Below, one piece after another: positions 1 through 6,508 of a stretch of 6,768 bases of DNA. Location of the stretch: the NCBI GenBank assembly GCA_946886805.1, contig CAMPJM010000216.1, forward strand, positions 1-6,768, in the 5' to 3' direction. The notes beneath the pieces are model-generated. The model was not told where the DNA came from. It saw nothing but the letters and a program-made list of their open reading frames with translations, and ran no database searches. How positions within the stretch are numbered: the stretch's first letter is position 1; every line of letters starts with the position of its first letter. The DNA is from an uncultured Flammeovirgaceae bacterium. Lineage in GTDB: Bacteria; Bacteroidota; Bacteroidia; Cytophagales; Cyclobacteriaceae. Made by a program: the position numbers and the translations under genes.

Positions 1-175
1 GTTTATCCTTCTCCTTAATATAAGGATGAGCCCTTATCCTACGTTAATATCGAAGTCATAGTAGTACAGCAGTTTTTATCCGGATCGGATATATTGAAAA
101 TTATTAATAAAAAAAATGTTTAAAATGAATAAAAATTCCAAGCGTGAATCAATGGAGTTCAGTAAGATTCAATTA
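1..175 (+). promoter_or_regulatory. Leader region of the gene 1-gene 2 operon with TATCC/GGATA words
   Basis: This AT-rich stretch has no supportable gene. The word TATCC occurs at 4-8, 35-39 and 77-81. The reverse word GGATA lies at 87-91, so 77-91 is an inverted repeat with 5-base arms and a 5-base spacer; it contains the palindrome ATCCGGAT at 78-85. A CCTTA-ATA-TAAGG hairpin lies at 13-25. I see no convincing Bacteroidota -33/-7 promoter pair; TATATTG at 90-96 is only a weak partial match. The A-run at 109-116 is typical of Bacteroidota leaders. That the repeated words are operator sites is inference only. Confidence 0.3.
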
Positions 176-1996
176 ATGAAGAAGATTTTTATTGCTTTAG
201 CTTTTTCTGTGTTTCTACACGAGGAAGTGTTTGCTCAAAAAGAGATTAAGTTAAATGATTTATCATCGTTTAAAAATCCATCAAAAAGTTGGGCAATTGT
301 GGGTGGGGTTTATGCCGACCTTGAAAAGGAAAATTCTCTGGAAACGAAAGAGGGGCAGGGAATTCTTGTAAACGCCCCATCAAAAAAGTCTCCGGGTAAA
401 GACCTGATCACAAATTTTGAACACGGTAATATTGACCTGGAGCTGGATTTTTTAATGGCCAAAGGATCTAACTCGGGCATTTACCTTCAGGGAATGTATG
501 AGATTCAGCTTTTCGACGGATGGGGCAATCCACTGTCGAACCATGGCTCCAACGGCGGTGTTTATCAGCGTTGGGATGAGAGTAAACCCGAAGGGCAAAA
601 AGGCTACCAGGGTTATGCGCCACGTCAGAAGGTAGGTCGTGCTCCAGGACTGTGGCAACATTTAAAAGTTTCTTTTCAGGCACCCATTTTTAATGCCGCA
701 GGAGAAAAAATAGAAAATGCCAAAATTTTAAAGGCGGAACTGAACGGCGTATTGATACATGAAGATCTGCCTTTATTTGGCCCTACCCGAGGGTCGCTCT
801 CGAGCAAAGAGACGGCTATGGGACCTTTGCGATTTCAGGGCGATCACGGTGCAGTAGCTTTTAGAAACATAAAAATTACTGCTTACGACAACCCTAAACC
901 AGAACTTAAAAATTTAGAATTTGCCATCTATGACGGTAAGTTTGAAAAAGAACCTGTTTTTGACAGTCTGCCTCCGGAAGCGGAAGGTACTTCGGTTATT
1001 TTAACCTCAAACTTGAAGAACAGACCTCAGAATTTTTTGATCCGCTATTCCGGAACCCTCGATGTGAAAGTAGCTGGTGAATATAACTTTGACCTTCAAA
1101 CAGTAGGAGGAACAGGTGTCTTGAAAATAGACGAAAAGGTGGTTATTCCCCTTTATCAGGGTAATAATGGTGGCACAGGAACAATTGAATTACCAGCGGG
1201 CGAACTACCTTTCGAATTACTGTATTCAAAATTTGTAGAGTGGGACGATCCTGCTTTAGGTTTGTCTATTTCTGGTCCGGGTATAAGGGAGTATTTGATA
1301 AGTGATGCGGAGGAAATGTTAGAGAGCGTGTCTGTTGACCCTATTTTAGTGTCTGCTTCTGAAATTCCGGTGCTGAGAAGTTTTATGGATGTTCCCAATG
1401 CACCCCGCATTACGCATGCAGTTTCTGTTGGAAGCGAAAACGGACTGCATTACACTTACGATTTAAACCACGGCGCATTGGTACAACTATGGCGGGGCGG
1501 TTTTTTGGATGCAACACCTATGTGGCACAGTAGGGGAGATGGCTCCTCCAGACCACAGGGTTCTGTACAATATTTAATAAAACAGCCTGAACTGGCTATT
1601 GCTAAGTTGAAATCTGCACAGGACGCATGGGTTACAGATACTTTAGGAAGCTCTTTCAGACCAAAAGGCTATATTTTAGACAATAACAGGAAACCTGTTT
1701 TCCAATACAGAATTTATGGTGCAGCTATAGAAGATGCAATCAATGTTTTAGAAGGAGGCAAAGGGATAGAAAGAAAAATTAAGCTTGATAATCAGAAAGA
1801 AGGCTTGTACATGAGACTTGCGGAAGGAAGTAAAATTGAAGAACTAGAAAAAGGTATGTACCTGGTTGGAGAGAAAGATTATTATATAAAAATTAATGAA
1901 AACGGCGGAGAACAACCTTTGGTTAGAAATAGCAAAAATGGACAGGAACTGATTATTCCTATTCGAGAAAATTTAAGTTATTCTATTTTATTCTAA
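176..1996 (+). CDS. Secreted DUF1080 (3-keto-disaccharide hydrolase-like) protein with PA14-like domain
   Basis: The protein is 606 residues from the start chosen here. The frame is open from an ATG at 116, but the methionine at 176 begins a clean signal peptide (MKK, then a hydrophobic stretch) ending in VFA before Gln, so the upstream 20 residues are probably leader. Numbering below counts from 116. Residues 45-255 fit the DUF1080 / 3-keto-disaccharide hydrolase family (PF06439): GSNSGIYLQG at 117-126, EIQLFDGWG at 129-137, GGVYQ at 147-151, and a closing GPLRFQGDHGAVAFRNIKI. Residues 266-388 fit a PA14 domain (AIYDG, then GTLDVKVAGEYNFDL, closing with LGLSISGPG), a fold often used for carbohydrate binding. 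Residues 410-626 form a domain I cannot name, with the motif LVQLWRGGFLDATPMWHSRG at 455-473. The protein is probably periplasmic or surface-exposed; no lipobox Cys is seen. Tandem TAA codons end the gene. Gene 2 follows after 19 bp, so co-transcription is likely. Sugar binding or cleavage is inferred from the families; the substrate is unknown. Confidence 0.93.
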   Translation: MKKIFIALAFSVFLHEEVFAQKEIKLNDLSSFKNPSKSWAIVGGVYADLEKENSLETKEGQGILVNAPSKKSPGKDLITNFEHGNIDLELDFLMAKGSNSGIYLQGMYEIQLFDGWGNPLSNHGSNGGVYQRWDESKPEGQKGYQGYAPRQKVGRAPGLWQHLKVSFQAPIFNAAGEKIENAKILKAELNGVLIHEDLPLFGPTRGSLSSKETAMGPLRFQGDHGAVAFRNIKITAYDNPKPELKNLEFAIYDGKFEKEPVFDSLPPEAEGTSVILTSNLKNRPQNFLIRYSGTLDVKVAGEYNFDLQTVGGTGVLKIDEKVVIPLYQGNNGGTGTIELPAGELPFELLYSKFVEWDDPALGLSISGPGIREYLISDAEEMLESVSVDPILVSASEIPVLRSFMDVPNAPRITHAVSVGSENGLHYTYDLNHGALVQLWRGGFLDATPMWHSRGDGSSRPQGSVQYLIKQPELAIAKLKSAQDAWVTDTLGSSFRPKGYILDNNRKPVFQYRIYGAAIEDAINVLEGGKGIERKIKLDNQKEGLYMRLAEGSKIEELEKGMYLVGEKDYYIKINENGGEQPLVRNSKNGQELIIPIRENLSYSILF

Positions 1997-2015
1997 TAAA
2001 AAATTAATTCAGAAC

Positions 2016-3986
2016 ATGATATTCATTAAAAAAATACTTTTACACTTTTTTCTGATTGCCTTTACCTTGGTTATGGGGTTTAATTCCCTTGCACAAGAAT
2101 CGCCTATGGAAGAAGACTTCTTCAGGATTATGAGAGTTAGCTCCCCTGAAGGTACCCTGCTGGAAGTAGGTGGGCTGGCAGTTTTGCCAAATGGCAATCT
2201 GGGAATTTCTACCAGACGAGGAGATGTTTTTATAGTAGAAAATCCTACCAGTGCAAATCCTTATTTTAGAAAATTTGCTTCTGGCTTGCACGAAGTATTA
2301 GGACTTGCTTATAAAGATGGCGCACTTTATTGTGCCCAAAGAGGGGAACTCACCAAACTGGTAGATACTAATGGCGATGGCTCGGCAGATGTTTTTGAAA
2401 CCGTATATGCCTGGCCTATATCAGGTAACTATCATGAATATAGCTTTGGGCCAAAAATAGCGCCTGACGGTTCTTTTTTTGTAACTACCAATTTAGGTTT
2501 TACAAATCCATGGTGGCAGGCTAAAAGTTTAGTGCCATGGAGAGGCTGGACCTTAAAAATCTCACCTGATGGAAAAATGGAACCCTGGGCTACGGGAATG
2601 AGATCTCCGGCAGGGTTGGGAATGATAGATGGAGAGTTCTTCTATTCCGAAAATCAAGGTGACTGGGTAGGATCAGGTGGTATCTGGCATTTAAAAAAAG
2701 GGTCGTTTGCCGGCCATCCCGGAGGTTTGAGATGGGCGGAAAGACCAGAATCTCCGGTGAAGTTAACTCAAGAAATTGTTTTTTCCCACGTTGACGATAG
2801 AGTCGAAAAGAACGAAAGGGGACAATTTATAAAACCTGAAAACATAGTAAACGAAGAGGTTGTAACCCTTGCGGATATGAAAGGCAAATTTCCCGGCTTG
2901 CAATTACCGGCTGTCTGGTTGCCCTATGGAATTTATGGTATCTCTACTTCCGACATCGTGGAAATTCCCGATGGAAACTTCGGTCCCTTCGAAGGACAGT
3001 TGTTGGTAGGAGATCAAGGACAGAGTAAAATTATGCGGGTGTTTTTGGAAGAAGTTAATGGTGAGTTCCAGGGAATTGCATGGGATTTCCGTAGTGGATT
3101 TCAATCAGGCGTTTTGCGGATGGCCTGGGCACCTGATGGCTCTTTGTTTGTTGGTGAAACGAACAGAGGATGGGGCTCTGCTGGCGAGGCCAACCAAGGC
3201 TTACAACGTCTGATCTGGAACAAACATATTCCCTTTGAGATGAGAACGGTTAAAGCAATGCCTGATGGTTTTGAAATTGAGTTCACGACGCCTGTCGACA
3301 AAGCTTCAGCTGAAGACCTTGCTTCTTATTCAGTGGAGAGCTTTATCTACAAATACCACGCTGTGTATGGTAGCCCTCCAGTTAACTTGGAAACACTGTC
3401 TGTGACAGGAGTAAAAGTTTCAGATGACGGTATGAAGGCGAGAATTATAGTTGACGGTCTGAACAAAAATTATATTCACAAAATTTCTTTGTTTGGGGTA
3501 AGGGCAGAAGAAAATTCTTATTCCCTCGTTCATCCTGTAGGTTATTATACTTTAAATAATATTCCTGATGGGGAGAAACTTTCCTTAAGTGAAGTAAGCA
3601 CATACAATTCTTCGCTAGAAAAATCGGAAAAGGAAGCAAAGACTAAATCAAATACAAATAGTTCAGCAAAGAAAGCCGCATCTGCAAAGAAAGCCGAGAC
3701 TGCTGCGGGAAATCAAACAGCAAAAAAAGCACCCGATTTTGAGGCGATTAAACCTCTGTTATTAAAAAATACCTGTACTGCATGTCACAACGCTGAAAAA
3801 AGACAAGTGGGACCTTCTTTCAAGGACATAGCTAAAAGGAATTATACCAATCGGGAGATTTTAGAACTTATTCATAACCCAAAACCAGAAAACTGGCCTG
3901 GATACGCTACCCCAATGCCTCCGATGCCTCAAGTATCGGAAGGGGATGCATTGCGTATAGCGGAATGGATCAATTCTTTGGATTAA
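2016..3986 (+). CDS. Secreted quinoprotein-type sugar dehydrogenase with C-terminal cytochrome c domain
   Basis: The protein is 656 residues. A signal peptide (MIFIKKILL, hydrophobic core) ends at about residue 27 with SLA before Gln, giving an exported protein. Residues 35-405 form a six-bladed propeller like soluble PQQ glucose / L-sorbosone dehydrogenases: repeated APDG or SPDG turns, GNYHEYSFGPKIAPDG around His140, GMRSPAGLG around Arg196, and GVLRMAWAPDGSLFVGETNR around Arg368. These resemble the His and Arg positions that line PQQ in the soluble glucose dehydrogenase fold; this is inference by motif. A calcium-loop-like DTNGDGSAD lies at 117-125. Residues 408-515 look like a beta-sandwich linker domain. 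Residues 533-572 are a Lys/Ala/Ser-rich linker with three AKKA words. Residues 575-656 are a cytochrome c domain with heme motif CTACH at 587-591 and a likely axial Met at 634 or 637 (MPPMP). It probably oxidises a sugar or polyol and passes electrons to its own heme. It lies 19 bp after gene 1 and is followed by a strong terminator. PQQ use is likely but not proven, because many propellers of this group are untested. Confidence 0.95.
   Translation: MIFIKKILLHFFLIAFTLVMGFNSLAQESPMEEDFFRIMRVSSPEGTLLEVGGLAVLPNGNLGISTRRGDVFIVENPTSANPYFRKFASGLHEVLGLAYKDGALYCAQRGELTKLVDTNGDGSADVFETVYAWPISGNYHEYSFGPKIAPDGSFFVTTNLGFTNPWWQAKSLVPWRGWTLKISPDGKMEPWATGMRSPAGLGMIDGEFFYSENQGDWVGSGGIWHLKKGSFAGHPGGLRWAERPESPVKLTQEIVFSHVDDRVEKNERGQFIKPENIVNEEVVTLADMKGKFPGLQLPAVWLPYGIYGISTSDIVEIPDGNFGPFEGQLLVGDQGQSKIMRVFLEEVNGEFQGIAWDFRSGFQSGVLRMAWAPDGSLFVGETNRGWGSAGEANQGLQRLIWNKHIPFEMRTVKAMPDGFEIEFTTPVDKASAEDLASYSVESFIYKYHAVYGSPPVNLETLSVTGVKVSDDGMKARIIVDGLNKNYIHKISLFGVRAEENSYSLVHPVGYYTLNNIPDGEKLSLSEVSTYNSSLEKSEKEAKTKSNTNSSAKKAASAKKAETAAGNQTAKKAPDFEAIKPLLLKNTCTACHNAEKRQVGPSFKDIAKRNYTNREILELIHNPKPENWPGYATPMPPMPQVSEGDALRIAEWINSLD
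3666..3696 (+). repeat. Short direct repeat encoding AKKA linker words
   Basis: The 13-base word GCAAAGAAAGCCG occurs at 3666-3678 and again at 3684-3696, exactly 18 bases apart and in frame. It encodes successive Ala-Lys-Lys-Ala words in the linker between the propeller and the cytochrome c domain of gene 2. A third AKKA is encoded at 3720-3731 with different codons. The pattern suggests the linker grew by small in-frame duplication, which is inference. Confidence 0.6.
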
Positions 3987-4062
3987 CAATAATGTAACCG
4001 CTCAGCATTAAAGATTATCCCTTATGAAGCGGTGAGTAATTACGGATAAATTGATAAAATAG

Positions 4063-4099
4063 AAAAGCATTAAGGCTCCGGCTTTACTGCTTTTTTTTT
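4063..4099 (+). terminator. Rho-independent terminator after the gene 1-gene 2 operon
   Basis: Starting 77 bp after the gene 2 stop, AAAAGCA (4063-4069) pairs with TGCTTTT (4088-4094). The stem continues past one mismatch through TAAGGC and GCTTTA, with one G-U pair, to a TCCG loop. It runs directly into nine T residues at 4091-4099. This is a textbook intrinsic terminator for plus-strand transcription, so gene 3 is probably not simply read through from gene 2. The outer A/T part is partly symmetrical, but the T-run favours the plus strand. Confidence 0.85.
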
Positions 4100-4225
4100 G
4101 CCTAATCGAGACGAACGATAGCGACATAAACCCTTTTTGCCCTAATTTCTTCGTATTATTCTTGGCAAAAGACCCAAACTTTTTGAGATAAAAGATAGGA
4201 CAATACCTTTTTTTTGCCTTATCTT
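4091..4225 (+). repeat. Three spaced T-run/GCC repeats
   Basis: A run of five to nine T followed by GCC and an AT-rich tail occurs three times in the gene 2-gene 3 spacer: 4091-4106 (tail TAATCG), 4134-4149 (tail CTAATTTC) and 4208-4225 (tail TTATCTTG). The first overlaps the terminator T-tract and the third overlaps the candidate -7 element of gene 3. They may be chance low-complexity sequence or degenerate copies of one unit; I cannot assign a function. Confidence 0.35.
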
Positions 4226-4245
4226 GAAAGTAAGACAAAGTAATA
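4100..4245 (+). promoter_or_regulatory. Leader of gene 3 with candidate Bacteroidota promoter
   Basis: This AT-rich spacer lies between the terminator and gene 3. The best promoter candidate is TTTG at 4182-4185 as the -33 element, followed after 18 bases by TACCTTTT at 4204-4211, close to the Bacteroidota -7 consensus TAnnTTTG. A start site near 4218 would leave a leader of about 28 bases. No Shine-Dalgarno sequence precedes the ATG; the leader is A-rich (GAAAGTAAGACAAAG), as is usual in this phylum. AAAAG at 4167-4171 and CTTTT at 4179-4183 form a small inverted repeat next to the -33 element. The motif match is seen; function is inferred. Confidence 0.35.
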
Positions 4246-6390
4246 ATGAAAAAGATAATTATTCCTGTATTAGCAGTCATTGTTATCCTTTTAGGGCTGT
4301 GGGTTGTGTTTGATCCTTCCGAGTCGGACGAAACTTCTTCTTCAGCTGGTAAGGAATGGCGTGAATATTTGGGTGGGCCAGACCGGAATCATTATTCTAC
4401 TTTGAATCAAATTACTGCTGAGAATGTAAGCCAGTTGGAAATGGCCTGGGAGTATCATACAAAAGATACGGGTCAGATCCAGTGTAATCCTATCATTGTT
4501 GATGGTGTCCTATATGGGATGACAGCCAAAACGCAACCTTTTGCTGTTGATGCTGCCACAGGAAAGGAATTATGGAGAAAAAGAGCTGCTGAAGGTATGG
4601 ATGAACTTAGTACCAGCAGGGGCCTTGTTTATTGGGAAGACGGCGAAGATAAAAGGATTTTGTACACCAGTGGTGAATGGCTTTATGCTGTGGAAGCAGG
4701 CACAGGAAATCCAGTTTCGACCTTTGGGGACAATGGGCGCGCAAGTTTGAAAGCAGGTCTTGGGGAAACTGCCGATAATAAAATGGTGATCTCCAATACA
4801 CCGGGTACCGTTTATAAAGACCTTATCATTATGCCCCTGAGGTTATCTGAAGGGGTAGATGCTGCATTAGGACATGTTCAGGCTTTTAACATACGCACAG
4901 GGGAAGTAGCCTGGGTTTTCCACACCATCCCTCAGCCTGGAGAGTTTGGCTATGAAACCTGGCCCGAGGATGCCCATAAAAATAATGGAGTAGGTGCCGC
5001 CAATAATTGGGCAGGAATGGCGGTTGATCGTGAAAGAGGAATAGTTTACGTACCTACAGGTTCGGCGGCCCATGATTTTTACGGAGGAAACCGAAGGGGC
5101 AGTAATCTGTTTGCCAACACCCTTCTCGCCCTTAATGCAAATACCGGAGAACGTATATGGCATTTTCAACTTGTCCATCACGATATTTTGGATAGAGATC
5201 CTCCGGCACCTCCAAATCTAATTACCATTACCAGGGATGGAAAAAAAATAGATGCTGTAGCACAAGTTACAAAGCAAGGATATGTTTTTGTCTTTGACAG
5301 AGAGACAGGTGAACCCCTTTTTCCCATTGAAGAGAGACCGGTTCCTGCCTCTGATATCCCCGGCGAAGAAGCATGGCCGACACAGCCGTTTCCGACCAAA
5401 CCAGCGCCATATGCAAGACAAGAGTTCACTGAAGAAGATATTAGCCCTTATGCTAAAAATCGTGAAGAATTAATAGAAACTTTCCGGAACAGCAGATCTG
5501 AAGGCCCCTTCACCCCCCTTAGCGAGGAAGGTACCATCATCTATCCGGGATTGGATGGAGGCGCTGAATGGGGAGGAGCGGGTGTGGATCCGGAAGGGAT
5601 CATGTATGTGAATAGCAGTGAAATGGCCTGGCACATTTCACTGGGTGCATCAGCTTCAGAAGAAGAGTTAGCAGGTATGTCCATAGGTAAAAGATTGTAT
5701 ACACTTAACTGTACACCTTGCCATGGTGCTGATCTTAAAGGCAATGTTGCAAGTGGTTTCCCATCTTTGGAAGATATTGGAAGTCGCCGGGAGCGGGAGC
5801 ACGTTGCAAATGTGATTACTAAGGGCAAAGGCATGATGCCCGCCTTCAGTAAACTTTCTGAAACTGAAAGAAAGGCACTGGTTGCTTTTCTTTTTGAGGA
5901 AAAGGAGCAACCAGAGATCAAGGAGCCAGGATTGGGTAAATCTGAGGAAACAGGAGCAATAATCCCTTATCAGATTTCGGGCTACACTAAATTTTTGGAT
6001 GAGGATGGTTATCCTGCCATTCGGCCACCATGGGGGACTTTGAATGCCATAAACCTAAATACAGGGGAATATGTGTGGAAGGTAGTATATGGCGAATATC
6101 CTGAGTTGATGGAAAGAGGTATTCCCCAAACAGGCGCAGAAAGTTATGGGGGTCCTGTTGTAACTGCCAGTGGCTTGTTATTTATCGCCGGAACAAAAGA
6201 TGGTAAATTTAGAGCTTACGACAAGAGAAATGGAGAACTCCTTTGGGAAACAAGTCTTCCTGCAGCTGCTTTCGCAACACCGAGTACTTATGAGGTAAAT
6301 GGGAAGCAGTATGTGGTCATAGCGTGTGGAGGAACCAAGTTGGGGGCAGAAGGAGGTGACAGTTATGTTGCCTTTGCTCTTCCGGATTAA
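4246..6390 (+). CDS. Membrane-anchored PQQ dehydrogenase with inserted cytochrome c domain
   Basis: The protein is 714 residues. Residues 1-22 form one hydrophobic N-terminal segment with no clear cleavage site or lipobox Cys, so it is probably an anchor facing the periplasm; membrane glucose dehydrogenase of Escherichia coli has a five-helix anchor instead. Residues 37-470 and 575-714 form a quinoprotein propeller with docking motifs such as AVDAATGKELW (100-110), ALNANTGERIW (295-305), INLNTGEYVW (602-611) and AYDKRNGELLW (657-667). HHDILDRDPPAPP at 311-323 and TKQG at 342-345 match the E. coli enzyme; Asp316 and Lys343 are 27 apart, like its catalytic Asp466 and PQQ-contacting Lys493. The ending GGDSYVAFALPD also matches. 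Between the two parts, residues 475-552 are a cytochrome c domain with CTPCH at 489-493 and an axial Met candidate at 530 or 531 (GKGMMPAF). It probably oxidises an aldose or alcohol and passes electrons to its own heme. No vicinal Cys pair of the alcohol dehydrogenase type is present. A terminator precedes the gene, so it may be transcribed separately. The exact substrate is unknown. Confidence 0.96.
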   Translation: MKKIIIPVLAVIVILLGLWVVFDPSESDETSSSAGKEWREYLGGPDRNHYSTLNQITAENVSQLEMAWEYHTKDTGQIQCNPIIVDGVLYGMTAKTQPFAVDAATGKELWRKRAAEGMDELSTSRGLVYWEDGEDKRILYTSGEWLYAVEAGTGNPVSTFGDNGRASLKAGLGETADNKMVISNTPGTVYKDLIIMPLRLSEGVDAALGHVQAFNIRTGEVAWVFHTIPQPGEFGYETWPEDAHKNNGVGAANNWAGMAVDRERGIVYVPTGSAAHDFYGGNRRGSNLFANTLLALNANTGERIWHFQLVHHDILDRDPPAPPNLITITRDGKKIDAVAQVTKQGYVFVFDRETGEPLFPIEERPVPASDIPGEEAWPTQPFPTKPAPYARQEFTEEDISPYAKNREELIETFRNSRSEGPFTPLSEEGTIIYPGLDGGAEWGGAGVDPEGIMYVNSSEMAWHISLGASASEEELAGMSIGKRLYTLNCTPCHGADLKGNVASGFPSLEDIGSRREREHVANVITKGKGMMPAFSKLSETERKALVAFLFEEKEQPEIKEPGLGKSEETGAIIPYQISGYTKFLDEDGYPAIRPPWGTLNAINLNTGEYVWKVVYGEYPELMERGIPQTGAESYGGPVVTASGLLFIAGTKDGKFRAYDKRNGELLWETSLPAAAFATPSTYEVNGKQYVVIACGGTKLGAEGGDSYVAFALPD

Positions 6391-6430
6391 CAAAAGCTAA
6401 ATATCAAAGCTAAATGCCAAAATCTAAACT
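6391..6430 (+). repeat. Tandem 13-14 base repeat after gene 3
   Basis: Three head-to-tail imperfect units start directly after the gene 3 stop: CAAAAGCTAAATAT (6391-6404), CAAAGCTAAATGC (6405-6417) and CAAAATCTAAACT (6418-6430). They share the pattern CAAA(A)nCTAAA. Short A-rich tandem repeats of this sort are, as I recall, common between genes in Bacteroidota. No terminator hairpin with a T-run is seen after gene 3, so where its transcript ends is unclear. Confidence 0.6.
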
Positions 6431-6508
6431 AGAATTAATTGATCTACACGAATATGCAAGTGGTGTGGTACTTCCAACTTGTGTGGTAAAATATTAATAA
6501 GGGCTTTT

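Noticed and set aside
116..175. Upstream ATG codons at 116, 125 and 152 as the start of gene 1
   Set aside because: They add a polar, charged 8-20 residue extension before a clean signal peptide. The methionine at 176 gives a standard N-terminus, although 116 cannot be excluded because an A-run precedes it.
3997..4033. ACCGCT ... AGCGGT inverted repeat after gene 2
   Set aside because: The arms are only 6 bases with a 25-base AT-rich spacer and no T-run follows. The hairpin at 4063-4099 is a much better terminator.
4008..4280. Minus-strand ORF of 90 residues in the gene 2-gene 3 spacer
   Set aside because: It runs through the terminator hairpin and the T-runs and overlaps the start of gene 3. 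Its Lys-rich and Phe-rich stretches come from the poly-T tracts, and no family is recognisable.
4541..4750. Plus-strand ORF of 69 residues in another frame of gene 3
   Set aside because: It overlaps strongly conserved PQQ-propeller coding sequence in a different frame and shows no family features.
5541..5921. Minus-strand ORF of 126 residues inside gene 3
   Set aside because: It is fully antisense to the conserved propeller and cytochrome c domain of gene 3, has no leader of its own and has no recognisable domain.
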